30,097 nt of DNA from CAZEMR01 sp964513465. Lineage in GTDB: Bacteria > Bacteroidota > Ignavibacteria > Kapaibacteriales > UBA2268. Below, one piece after another: positions 8,115 to 17,500 of this stretch (within the stretch, counting starts at the first letter, position 1; each line of letters opens with the position of its first letter). The stretch spans positions 1-30,097 of the forward strand of contig CAZEMR010000039.1 in assembly GCA_964513465.1 (NCBI GenBank), in the 5' to 3' direction. Under the pieces are notes generated by a model that ran no database searches, was not told where the DNA came from, and saw only the letters and a program-made list of their open reading frames with translations. The translations under genes and the position numbers were made by a program.

Positions 8115-11100
8115 ATGTTCGATCCACTACCGGAAAACTTCACATATCCCGATTTAGAACGCGGTATTCTTAAATTCTGGGAAGAAAATAAAATATTCGA
8201 TAAATCCCTCGAAAACCGCAAGGGTAATAAATATTATACATTCTACGAAGGGCCGCCCACGGTCAACGGCAAGCCCGGTATTCACCACCTGATGGCGCGC
8301 ACTATCAAGGATACGGTCTGCCGCTATAAAACGCTGCAGGGCCACTTCGTACGCCGCCAGGCCGGATGGGATACCCACGGCCTTCCGGTCGAAATCTCCG
8401 TCCAGAAGGAGCTGGGGCTGAAAACCCGCGCCGACGTCGAGAGATACGGCATCGACAAATTCAATGCCCATTGCAAGGAATTTGTCTATAAAAATATCGA
8501 TATGGACCTCGGCTGGGCCTACCTGACAGAGCGCATGGGATACTGGCTGAATATGGACGAGGCCTACATCACCTGCACCAATAATTATATCGAATCAATC
8601 TGGTGGGCGCTGAAGCAGTATTTCGAAAAAGGCCTTATATATAAAGGCTTCAAGGTGGTGCCCCAATCCCCCACGATCGAAACCCCGCTCAGCTCGCATG
8701 AGCTCTCGCTGGGCTATAAGGACGTCCGGGATCCGAATTGCTATATTATGCCAAAAATTCTTTCATCGCCTATCGAAAAAATCGTGGGCGCGAACCTGCT
8801 GGTATGGACGACCACGCCGTGGACTTTGTTCGCAAACGTGGCGCTCGCAGTCGGCGAGGATATCGATTATGTATTCGTCAAAAATGTCCGCAAGCCAAAG
8901 GGCGGCGAGGAAAGCACCGACCATCTCGTGCTCGCCGAAGCGCGCATTGAAGCGCTCGACGGTGAATACGAAATCCTCGATAAATTCAAGGGCGCCGACC
9001 TGGTCGGCACCGAATATGAGCAGATTCTGCCTTATGCGAAAATTGATAAAGAAGGCTACCCTAACGCGCTTCGCGTGCATCCGGGCGGCTTCGTATCGAC
9101 CGAGGACGGCTCGGGCATCGTCCACCTTGCTCCTGCATTCGGCGAGGACGATTACGAAATGTCAAAAAAATTCAATCTGCCCTTCCTGCAGCCGGTCACC
9201 CCGAACGGCCATTTCACGGACGACATGGGTGAATTCGCGGGCCGAGCGATCAAGACCTTCACTTACGAAGACCACGTCGAGGAAGGCGCCGACAAAGATA
9301 TTATCATAAAATTAAAAGAGCTGGGCAGGATTTATCGCACTGCGAACGACTACCTGCATAGCTATCCGCACTGCTGGCGCACCGGCAATCCGCTGATGTA
9401 TTACGCCCGCGAGTCGTGGTTTATCCGCTCGCCCGAGTATAAGGACGAGATGATTGCGCTCAATAAAACGATTAACTGGCAGCCACCGGAAATCGGCGCC
9501 GGACGCTTCGGCCACTGGCTCGAGGAAGTCAAGGACTGGTCGCTATCGCGCGATCGCTTCTGGGGAACACCGCTACCGATCTGGGTAAGCGAGGACGGCG
9601 AGGATATGTTCGCGGTCGGCTCGATCGAGGAACTCAGCAAGGGATTATATATAAATGAGGACGGCAGCCGGGTGCCTGTGCCCGAATGCGGCATCGAGGT
9701 CGATCTGCACCGGCCATTTGTGGATAATGTAGTATTCGAAAAAGATGGCAAAACATACCGCCGCGTTCACGAAGTGATCGACGTATGGTTCGACTCCGGA
9801 TCGATGCCGTTTGCGCAGATGCACTACCCCTTCGAAAATAAAGAATTATTCGAAAAGCAGTTCCCGTCGGACTTCATCGCCGAGGGCATCGACCAGACCC
9901 GCGGTTGGTTCTATACATTGCATAACATTGCCACCGCGCTGTTCGATAAACCGGCATATAAAAACATCGTCGTCAACGAGCTTATACTCGATAAACACGG
10001 CGTCAAGATGTCCAAATCCAAGGGTAATACGATCGACCCGTTCGAGATTATGGAGCAATACGGAGCCGACGCCGTCCGCTGGTATTTATTCGTGAATAAT
10101 CCGCCGTGGAAGGCGACATTGTTCAATCCCGAGGACATCGCCCGTACGATTATCTCGGACTTCTTCCGCTCACTGACCAATACATACGCATTCTTTGCGA
10201 TGTATGGCAATATCGACGGCTATACCGGCCAGGAGGCCCGCATCCCGGTGGATCAGCGGCCCGAGATCGACCGCTGGATTATCTCGCGCTCAAATTCCGT
10301 CATCCGCGATTTTACGAAATTGATGGACGCATACGAGCTTACCCGCGCCCACCGCGAGGTGCAGAATTTCGCAATAAATGAATTATCAAATTGGTACATC
10401 CGCCGCAATCGCCGCCGCTTCTGGAAGGGCGAAAAGGATTCCGAAAAAATCGCCGCATACCAGACTCTGCGCGAGGTATTGATGACAATCATATCGCTGA
10501 TGTCGTCGGCGGCGCCGTTTCTTTCTGAGACGCTCTACCAGCGGCTCAGACTCGACGGCGACCCGGAATCTATCCATCTGACCGATCTCCCCCATGCCGA
10601 GGATATATATATCGACAGCGCTCTCGAACGCAAAATGGCACGGGCTCATACGATCGTATCGCTTGCGCGTTCGCTTCGCGAGAAATCGCAGCTTCGCGTT
10701 CGCCAGCCGCTGCGACGCATTCTCATACCGGTCAATACTCCCGATGAGCGCCGCGATATCCAGTCGATGGGCGAAATCATCAAAGAGGAATTGAATATAA
10801 AAGATATCGAATTCGTGACCGACGAGACCTCCGGCGTGGTCAGCCGTACCGCCAAACCGAACTTCAAAGTGATTGGCAAAAAATTCGGCAAAATGACCCA
10901 GCAGGTCGCCGGCATGATCCGCGAATTAACCAATAAACAAATTCTCGAAATCGAGAAATCCGGCGAGGTAAAATTCGACATCAATGGCGCCGAAATCGGC
11001 ATTACGCCCGAGGACATCGAAGTCGTCAACGAAGACATCGAGGGCTGGCTGGTAGCCAACGAAGACGACGTCACGGTGGCGCTCGATACCCAGCTCGACG

Positions 11101-11360
11101 ACGAGCTGATCGCAGAGGGAATTGCCCGCGAGTTTATTAATCGCATCCAGAATCTGCGGAAAAGCTCCGGATTCGAAGTAACCGACCGCATAACGATAGA
11201 GTTTAGCGGCCCGGAAAAATACACCGGCGCAATCAGCAAAGAAAGGGAATATATAATGAGCGAGACGCTCGCCGAATCACTCGAAACCGGCGAATCGGCA
11301 TTGGCGCACGAAATCGAAATCGACGGCGACAGGCTGATGGTGGCAATCCGGAAGGCATGA
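8115..11360 (+). CDS. ileS: Isoleucyl-tRNA synthetase, type 2, with GxHH signature motif
   Basis: Cytosolic class I synthetase that charges tRNA-Ile; 1081 residues, the long form usual in Bacteroidota and resembling the eukaryote-like IleRS2 type. The Rossmann domain starts with FYEGPPTVNGKPGIHHLMAR. The normally HxGH motif reads Gly55-Ile56-His57-His58, a swap of its first and third positions. KMSKS is at 631-635 (10005-10019), and the editing (CP1) domain lies between them (about 190-400). It ends with an anticodon-binding region and an acidic C-terminus. I start at 8115 because MFDPLPENF leads directly into the conserved ILKFWEENKIF; no Shine-Dalgarno site is present there. The motif swap is known from hyper-mupirocin-resistant IleRS2 enzymes. 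Confidence 0.96.
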   Translation: MFDPLPENFTYPDLERGILKFWEENKIFDKSLENRKGNKYYTFYEGPPTVNGKPGIHHLMARTIKDTVCRYKTLQGHFVRRQAGWDTHGLPVEISVQKELGLKTRADVERYGIDKFNAHCKEFVYKNIDMDLGWAYLTERMGYWLNMDEAYITCTNNYIESIWWALKQYFEKGLIYKGFKVVPQSPTIETPLSSHELSLGYKDVRDPNCYIMPKILSSPIEKIVGANLLVWTTTPWTLFANVALAVGEDIDYVFVKNVRKPKGGEESTDHLVLAEARIEALDGEYEILDKFKGADLVGTEYEQILPYAKIDKEGYPNALRVHPGGFVSTEDGSGIVHLAPAFGEDDYEMSKKFNLPFLQPVTPNGHFTDDMGEFAGRAIKTFTYEDHVEEGADKDIIIKLKELGRIYRTANDYLHSYPHCWRTGNPLMYYARESWFIRSPEYKDEMIALNKTINWQPPEIGAGRFGHWLEEVKDWSLSRDRFWGTPLPIWVSEDGEDMFAVGSIEELSKGLYINEDGSRVPVPECGIEVDLHRPFVDNVVFEKDGKTYRRVHEVIDVWFDSGSMPFAQMHYPFENKELFEKQFPSDFIAEGIDQTRGWFYTLHNIATALFDKPAYKNIVVNELILDKHGVKMSKSKGNTIDPFEIMEQYGADAVRWYLFVNNPPWKATLFNPEDIARTIISDFFRSLTNTYAFFAMYGNIDGYTGQEARIPVDQRPEIDRWIISRSNSVIRDFTKLMDAYELTRAHREVQNFAINELSNWYIRRNRRRFWKGEKDSEKIAAYQTLREVLMTIISLMSSAAPFLSETLYQRLRLDGDPESIHLTDLPHAEDIYIDSALERKMARAHTIVSLARSLREKSQLRVRQPLRRILIPVNTPDERRDIQSMGEIIKEELNIKDIEFVTDETSGVVSRTAKPNFKVIGKKFGKMTQQVAGMIRELTNKQILEIEKSGEVKFDINGAEIGITPEDIEVVNEDIEGWLVANEDDVTVALDTQLDDELIAEGIAREFINRIQNLRKSSGFEVTDRITIEFSGPEKYTGAISKEREYIMSETLAESLETGESALAHEIEIDGDRLMVAIRKA

Positions 11361-11384
11361 TTTCGCCCGGTAATTCAATTTTGC

Positions 11385-11413
11385 TTGCATTTTAACAAAA
11401 TCTGTGTTATTAT
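11385..11413 (+). promoter_or_regulatory. Candidate promoter of the H1-DksA gene
   Basis: TTGCAT (11385-11390), 17 bp, TATTAT (11408-11413) in the 124-bp gap after ileS. This resembles a sigma70 promoter and only partly matches TAnnTTTG. An AGGAG (11473-11477) sits 7 bp before the ATG at 11485. Confidence 0.4.
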
Positions 11414-11484
11414 GACATCTCAAGCCGGATAAATAATAATAGGACAATATTCATACAAGAATAAATTTTTTGAGGAGCATACAT

Positions 11485-12578
11485 ATGGCAAAACGGAAAA
11501 AAGCAGCCGAGGAAAAAGAAGCTAAAACACCGACAATCAAAGCGGAAGAAGCTTCCGAAGATACCAAAAAATCAACGAAAAAGACCGCCGAAAAAAAACC
11601 GGCGGCTAAGAAATCAACGGCTAAAAAACCCGCAGCGAAAAAATCGACAGCGAAAAAATCGGCGGCAAAAAAACCGGCGGCAAAAAAACCGGCGGCAAAA
11701 AAACCNNNNNNNNNNNNNNNNNNNNNNNNNNNNNNNNNNNNNNNNNNNNNNNNNNNNNNNNNNNNNNNNNNNNNNNNNNNNNNNNNNNNNNNNNNNNNNN
11801 NNNNNCGAAAAAATCGGCGGCAAAAAAACCGGCGGCAAAAAAACCGGCGGCAAAAAAACCCGCAACGAAAAAAGAAGACACAAAACCTGTCGAAAAAGAA
11901 GAAGCTCCGAAGCCCGTGAAGAAAACCACAGCAAAAAAATCGACGGCTAAAAAACCGGCTGAGAAAAAAACAGCCGCCAAAAAGCCCGCGACAAAGAAAG
12001 CAACAACAAAAAAATCAACGGCTAAGAAAGCCGAAGAAAAACCAGCAGCCGAAGCCGAACCAAAACGTCCGGCAAAAACCGAAGACGTCGGCTCGACTCC
12101 GCAGGCAGCGCCTACAGTGCCACGCGCCGAAGCCGCCGATAAGCCCGAGGTGCCGGATGTGCATTACAGCAAAGAAGATCTCGAGCTTTTCGCTAGTATA
12201 ATTCAGGAATCACGCCGCGAAGCGCTCGAAGAGCTGGTAATGCTCAAGGAACGGCTCGAAGACCTGACCAGCTATGAATTCGCAGAGGAGAGCATGATAT
12301 ACTCCATGCACATGGCCGAGCAGGGCTCCGAAGCGATGGAAAAAGAAAAGACTTATGCGCAGATTCAGCGCATCAATGAATACATCAAAAAGCTTGACGA
12401 AGCGATGCAGCGCATCAAGGACAAGACCTATGGGATTTGCCGCATGTGCGGATGCCTGATAGCCAAAGAACGGCTGATGGCAGTGCCGATCACCACGCTC
12501 TCGGCTTCGTTTAAGATTCATCAGAAATGTCCGGAAGACGGTATCGATCGCATCGAGCCGGTAAAAGACCGCCAGTAA
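11485..12578 (+). CDS. Histone H1-like Lys/Ala/Pro tail fused to a DksA/TraR-like domain (assembly gap inside)
   Basis: One gene interrupted by 100 N. The first part (11485-11705) and the part after the gap (from 11808) both encode the same low-complexity sequence of AAKKP, AAKKS and TAKKS units, like the basic tails of histone-H1-like bacterial proteins. The frames differ by the arbitrary gap length only. After an acidic/Pro linker (about 12020-12150) comes a DksA/TraR domain: a coiled coil (about 12160-12430) and YGICRMCGCLIAKERL with a final Cys at 12528. The usual second CxxC is absent; Cys codons lie at 12438, 12447, 12453 and 12528. Bacteroidota DksA-like proteins share the KTYGICR...IPKERL form. 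DksA family members bind RNA polymerase; DNA binding by the tail is inferred. AGGAG (11473-11477) supports the start. The true length is unknown. Confidence 0.85.
11600..12030 (+). repeat. Degenerate tandem repeat encoding AAKK[PS] units
   Basis: Short 12-15-bp units such as GCGGCAAAAAAACCG recur on both sides of the gap. Their near-identity is the likely reason assembly failed at 11706-11805. They encode the basic tail and are not a CRISPR array: units are contiguous, without spacers. Confidence 0.85.
11706..11805. other. Assembly gap of 100 N
   Basis: Exactly 100 N, the conventional placeholder for a gap of unknown size. Because 100 is not a multiple of 3, the reading frame across it carries no information. 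Confidence 0.99.
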
Positions 12579-12611
12579 TCCGGATAATCAGCGCAAAATC
12601 ATTAATATAAT

Positions 12612-12640
12612 ATGGGCATTATCCAATGCCCATTTTTTTT
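12612..12640 (+). terminator. Intrinsic terminator after the H1-DksA gene
   Basis: A perfect 9-bp stem, ATGGGCATT (12612-12620) with AATGCCCAT (12625-12633), with a 4-base loop, running straight into nine T (12632-12640 region). It is 33 bp after the stop codon. Confidence 0.92.
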
Positions 12641-12658
12641 GAAATTCAATAATTATAT

Positions 12659-13312
12659 ATGGACAATAAAATTCCCGAAATAAAACGCGCCAATGCCGGA
12701 TTTTTTATCGCGGCAGCGCTGCTGATCGTGCTCGACCAGGCCACCAAGCTTGCGGTAAAGGGGTTCGACCTGTTCGGCATCGAATACTCCGGAATCGGCT
12801 ATGGCACACATATACCGGTTATCGGCGATTTTCTGCAAATCACATTTATCGAAAACGAGGGCATGGCATTCGGCATCAGCTTCGGCGCATGGAAGATATT
12901 GCTGAGCCTGTTTTCGATATTCGCCGGCGGATTTCTGGGAGTGATTCTTGCGCGGCTGAATCGCTACAGCTTCTGGGTGCAGACGGGCGTGATGCTGATA
13001 TTCGCCGGGGCGGTTGGCAATCTGATCGACCGCGTATTCTACGGCCTTTTTTATGGATACGCGCCACTATTCTACGGGCGGGTGGTAGATTTCGTACTGG
13101 TCGACATCCCGGACGTCAGCGTTTTCGGCCTAAGCTATAATTACTTCCCTGTGTTCAATGTGGCGGACTCCTGCGTAACGGTCGGCGTTGCGATATTATT
13201 AATTGCTCATAAGCATCTCCCGAAATGGGAGCAGGTGCTGCGTCCGAAATCGGTACCGGATGATCCGGCCGGCAATGAAATCGAGCAGAAAAATCCCGGT
13301 ATGGAAAAATGA
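12659..13312 (+). CDS. lspA: Lipoprotein signal peptidase (SPase II)
   Basis: Inner-membrane aspartyl protease that removes signal peptides from prolipoproteins; this window encodes several substrates. It has four hydrophobic segments (about 13-33, 75-98, 105-122, 163-184). Motifs are LDQATK (25-30), the conserved ENEGMAFG (65-72), GNLIDR with catalytic Asp124, and FNVADS with catalytic Asp170. At 217 residues it is longer than the usual 150-170, with an insert of about 20 residues between the two Asp motifs and a polar C-terminal tail. Its stop overlaps the next start as ATGA. It has no obvious Shine-Dalgarno site; the upstream terminator leaves only about 18 bp for a leader. Confidence 0.95.
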   Translation: MDNKIPEIKRANAGFFIAAALLIVLDQATKLAVKGFDLFGIEYSGIGYGTHIPVIGDFLQITFIENEGMAFGISFGAWKILLSLFSIFAGGFLGVILARLNRYSFWVQTGVMLIFAGAVGNLIDRVFYGLFYGYAPLFYGRVVDFVLVDIPDVSVFGLSYNYFPVFNVADSCVTVGVAILLIAHKHLPKWEQVLRPKSVPDDPAGNEIEQKNPGMEK

Positions 13313-14373
13313 GCGAAAACAACGAAAACATTAAAGATAATTATCCCGATTATATCGAAAAGATTTTCGAATTCGAAATAACTCCGGGGCAGCGCCCGTT
13401 GCGGCTGGATGTATATCTGACCAGCGCGATTCTGAACGCCAGCCGTACCAAGGTGCAGCGCGCGATCAGCGAGGGCATGGTCACGATCAATGGTCAGCCG
13501 GCCCGCGCCAACCGCAAGATTCGCCCCGGCGACCGGATTGTATGCAAATTGCTCAAGCCGCCGCCTATCGAGCTGGTGCCGGAGGATATCCCGCTCGATA
13601 TTTATTACGAGGATGAGCATCTGATGGTGGTCAACAAGCCCGCCGGGATGTGCAGCCACCCTGGATTCGGCAACCGTTTCGGCACGCTCGTCAATGCGCT
13701 TTTGTGGCATTTCGGCAGGCGTGATTCGATCGCGCTGGATTTCGATGATGAAGACGAATCCGACGCAAGCGAAGGCGAGGTTTACGCCTCCGAGGACGTC
13801 CGTCCGGGGATTGTGCACCGCCTGGATAAGGATACATCGGGCCTGCTGGTGATTGCCAAGAATTCGACTATTCACGCTAAGCTGGCCGACCAGTTTGCGA
13901 TGCGCACCACCGAGCGCGAGTATAACGCAGTCGTCTGGGGCACTCCGGATCCGCCCGAGGGACGCATTACCGGCGATATCGGACGTTCGCCGCGCGACCG
14001 CAAGCTGTTCGCAGTGGTCAGGCGCGACGGGAAATTCGCGGCGACGAATTATTCGGTCATCGAATCGTGGCCATATAACTCTTTGATTAAGCTTAGGCTT
14101 GAGACCGGACGCACTCACCAGATACGCGTACACTGCCAGCATATCGGCCACCCCGTATTCGGCGATCCGGATTATGCAGGGGCGAGCATTATCCGCGGCG
14201 GCAACAATCCGCAATTCCGCGCGGCGGCTCATAAAGCTCTAAAAATTGCCTCGCGCCAAATGCTTCACGCCAAATCTCTTGGATTCACCCATCCGGTTAG
14301 CAATGATTTCCTGCGCTTCGAATCCGAATTACCCGAAGACATGCTATCGGTAATCGATCTGCTCGGAATTTGA
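13309..14373 (+). CDS. rluD: RluA/RluD-family rRNA pseudouridine synthase
   Basis: Converts uridines of 23S rRNA (helix 69 for RluD) to pseudouridine. It has an N-terminal S4 RNA-binding domain (about 31-90: LRLDVYLTSAI, TKVQRAISEGMVTINGQPA). The catalytic domain starts YYEDEHLMVVNKPAGM and holds the motif HRLDKDTSGLLV (His170 to Val181; catalytic Asp173), LETGRTHQIRVH and FGDPDYAG. An acidic insert (about 139-163) sits just before the catalytic motif and is not typical. It overlaps lspA by ATGA, so it is translationally coupled; an lspA-rluD pair is a common arrangement in bacteria. The exact target site (RluD versus another RluA-type) is inferred. Confidence 0.92.
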   Translation: MSENNENIKDNYPDYIEKIFEFEITPGQRPLRLDVYLTSAILNASRTKVQRAISEGMVTINGQPARANRKIRPGDRIVCKLLKPPPIELVPEDIPLDIYYEDEHLMVVNKPAGMCSHPGFGNRFGTLVNALLWHFGRRDSIALDFDDEDESDASEGEVYASEDVRPGIVHRLDKDTSGLLVIAKNSTIHAKLADQFAMRTTEREYNAVVWGTPDPPEGRITGDIGRSPRDRKLFAVVRRDGKFAATNYSVIESWPYNSLIKLRLETGRTHQIRVHCQHIGHPVFGDPDYAGASIIRGGNNPQFRAAAHKALKIASRQMLHAKSLGFTHPVSNDFLRFESELPEDMLSVIDLLGI

Positions 14374-14471
14374 TGACAATATTTTAATCTCTTCACTTCT
14401 ACTAATAATTCTCTTTTGCTATTGGTCTGAACTCCGTATGAAATAAATCGGATTCATCCGAGAAAAAAATC

Positions 14472-14507
14472 TTCACAAATAATTAATTTTTTTAGGAGAT
14501 TTGTGAA
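14472..14507. promoter_or_regulatory. 9-bp inverted repeat upstream of the T9SS protein gene
   Basis: TTCACAAAT (14472-14480) and ATTTGTGAA (14499-14507) are a perfect inverted repeat around an 18-base loop holding seven T and AGGAG. A second palindrome, TATCCA-TT-TGGATA (14538-14551), lies closer to the start codon. Either may be an operator or an RNA hairpin. Neither is a normal terminator for rluD, because the T-run is in the loop. Confidence 0.45.
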
Positions 14508-14577
14508 ACATTTGGTAAAATGATGTGTTTATATAATTATCCATTTGGATATTAATGTTTGTCATATCGGGGTTAAG

Positions 14578-17500
14578 ATGAGAAAATTTATTCTGTTTAC
14601 TTTATTTGTCGTAATATCAGCCACTTACTGCCTGGCGAGCAGCGGAATTACCGCAGCTGAAAAAATAGCAGGCCAATCCGCATTTATCGAGAATCGCGGT
14701 CAGTGGGACGAAAGCGTCGAATTTTACGCAGCTTCACCCGGCCTGAAGGTAGCCGTTACCGGCGAAGGATTTATCTATGATCTGAGCATGGTCGAAGGCG
14801 AAGAGCTTGCCGGACATGTGGTATCCATGAAATTCCTGGGCGGACGCCCGGACTATGTGATAGGCGCCGAAGAAGCCCGGGGCAAATATAATTATTTCCG
14901 TGGCAACGATCCCTCGCGCTGGGTTCGTGGCGCGCGCTCTTATAAATCTCTGATTATGGAGAATATTTATACCGGAGTCGATGCCCGGATTTATTTTGAC
15001 TACGGCCAGCCGAGGTATGACATTATCGTATCCGCCGGAGTTGATCCTTCCGTGATTAAATTCGATGTTTCTGCGGCATCGGAAATTAGAATTAATCAGC
15101 AGAATGATCTTATCATTTCCACACCTGTCGGCGATATTGTTAATGGAGGAATTTATGCATACCAGATTGTTGACGGCAGCAAAAAAACCGTCGAATGCTC
15201 ATTCAAAATTGACGGCAGCGAAGTCGGCTTCGAGCTGGGCGATTATGACAAATCGCGCAGCCTGATTATCGATCCGGTGGTTTACTCCACGTATTACGGC
15301 GGCGCCAAAGCTGATGCATTTACCGACATTGTCACCATCGCCAATGGATTCGTGGCCTGCGGCACTACCGAATCGGAGGATATTCATACCACTCCCGGAT
15401 CGTACCGCGAAATTTATATGGATTCGGAAGATGTGCTTATCGTAAAATTCTCTCTCGAAAACACTAATTATACTCTCGATTTTGCTACTCTGCTTGGCGG
15501 ATTCGCGAGCGATATTCCGACCGGAATTGATATTGACCAGAACGGAAATATTTATGTAGCCGGCTATACCGATTCGCCCTCCTTCCCTGTATTCCAGAGC
15601 TTTGGCATGGAATACCTCGATTTGTTCGACGGATTTGTTGCCAAGCTTCTCCCTGATGGCAGCGATCTGGAATACTCCGGTTTGCTTGGCGGCACACAGA
15701 ATGATTATATCCACGATATTATCGTCGACCGGGAGGGAGCTGCCCATGTATGCGGCGGCACCAACAGCCGTAACTTCCCGATCGAGGGCAGCGTTTACCA
15801 GAATACCAATAAAGGCCTTTACGATATCGTTGTATGCAAGGTAAGCAACAGCGGCTCAAGGCTGGACTCCTCGACTTATATCGGCGGCACCAGCGACGAC
15901 ATTGCCTACGGAATTGACCTCAACGAATCCGGCGTGGTATATCTCACCGGCGAGACCAGTTCTGGCGATTTCCCCGTAGTGCCATTCCGTACATGGGGAG
16001 CATATATTTACGACCAGCCATATGATTATACAGATAAGGGCGTCAAAGACGCATTTATGATCAAGCTCGGAGGAGACGGAGGGGCGCTGGCCAATTCGAC
16101 TTATTTCGGCGGATCGGCCGACCACATTGGCCGCAGAATCCGCGTGGACAGCGATGGTACAACCTTTATCGCCGGGGAATCCAAAAAGGAAACCGGCGAA
16201 GCTAAATTCCCGATCTCCGACAATGCTTACAGCACGCAGATCAAGGGCGGCTTTGACTGCTTCCTTGCAAAAATCGACATTATCAGGGAAACCGGTTCAG
16301 GGTATTGGAAACGAAAAACTCAGGAATTGGTTTTCTCTACTTTCTTCGGCGGACGTCAGGACGATTTCCTTACAAATATGAAATATGATTATAATCATCC
16401 CTTCATTCTATTTTCCGGATACACCAAATCGAATGATTTTCCGGTGGTCAAGGGGAACAATAAATTCGGCGGCGGCACCGACGGATTCTTCGTACGATTC
16501 AGCAATGATGGCAGCTCTATAAGCAATTCCGAATTAATTGGCGGCGCCGGCGAAGACCGTGCCAATTCTGTTGCGTACGACCAGCGCTATGACTATTACG
16601 TCTGCGGCAGTGCCGAGGCGGGACTAAAAACCACCGAAAATGCTTATCAAAAAGATATAGCAGGCGAAGCCGACGGATTTATTGTCAAAAACGTAAAAGG
16701 CTCACTCAGCCTTACCGCGCCGTCCGGCCAGCAGAAATACTGCCCGGGCACCGCAGTCGATATCAAATGGTCGGTCGATGATCTTGGCAATCAAATGAAC
16801 TTTTCTATCCGTATTGGCCGCGCCTCGACGGAAGAATGGCTGACGATTGCGGAAAATCTGACCGAGACATCCTACAACTGGACTGTGCCGCCGGATCTCG
16901 CATATGGCACCGATTATCAAATCCAGGTAATTCATCCTTCCGGAATTAAAACTCAGACTGTTGAGCCGCTTACTATCCTTGAAGCTCCGATTATTACTTC
17001 TTTCATCACCCAGCCGGAACATTTGACGCTGTGCGAGGGCGAATCATTGCAGCTTATTGCCGCCGCCAAGGGCGCGAACATCAATTTTCGCTGGTACTAC
17101 AACAACCAGATTATCAGTAATGCAACCGATTCGATATTTACAATCGAGTCGCTTACCCCAGACAATACAGGCAATTATAAACTGGTCGTAAGCAATGAAT
17201 GCTCGCCCGACGCCACCAGCGACGTTGTAACGGTCGAAGTCATCCCGACCACGTCAATCACCGCCGACATCAAGGACACAACAGTTATCGAGCATACATG
17301 CGTTACATTCCATATAGAAGCCGAGGGCCAGGACCTTGAATACGAATGGTTCAAAGACGGCAATCCGATTATCGGCGAAACAAACAAATTCACAATCGTA
17401 GGCGCCGTGGAATCCGACGAGGGCGTCTATAAATGCGTCGTCACCGGCCGCTGCGGCACTGCCGAATCCAGCGAGGCCAATCTCGTGGTCGATCCCGATC

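Noticed and set aside
11600..12030. Tandem repeats resembling a CRISPR or satellite array
   Set aside because: Units are contiguous and encode AAKK[PS] in frame; there are no spacers and no cas genes.
11485..12578. Two separate genes or a frameshifted pseudogene at the H1-DksA locus
   Set aside because: The apparent frame change coincides with a 100-N gap of arbitrary length; both sides encode the same repeat tail, and only one start signal and one terminator are seen.
14440..14480. TCGGA-TTCA-TCCGA hairpin as a terminator for rluD
   Set aside because: It is followed by A-rich rather than T-rich sequence on the plus strand, and the stem is only 5 bp.
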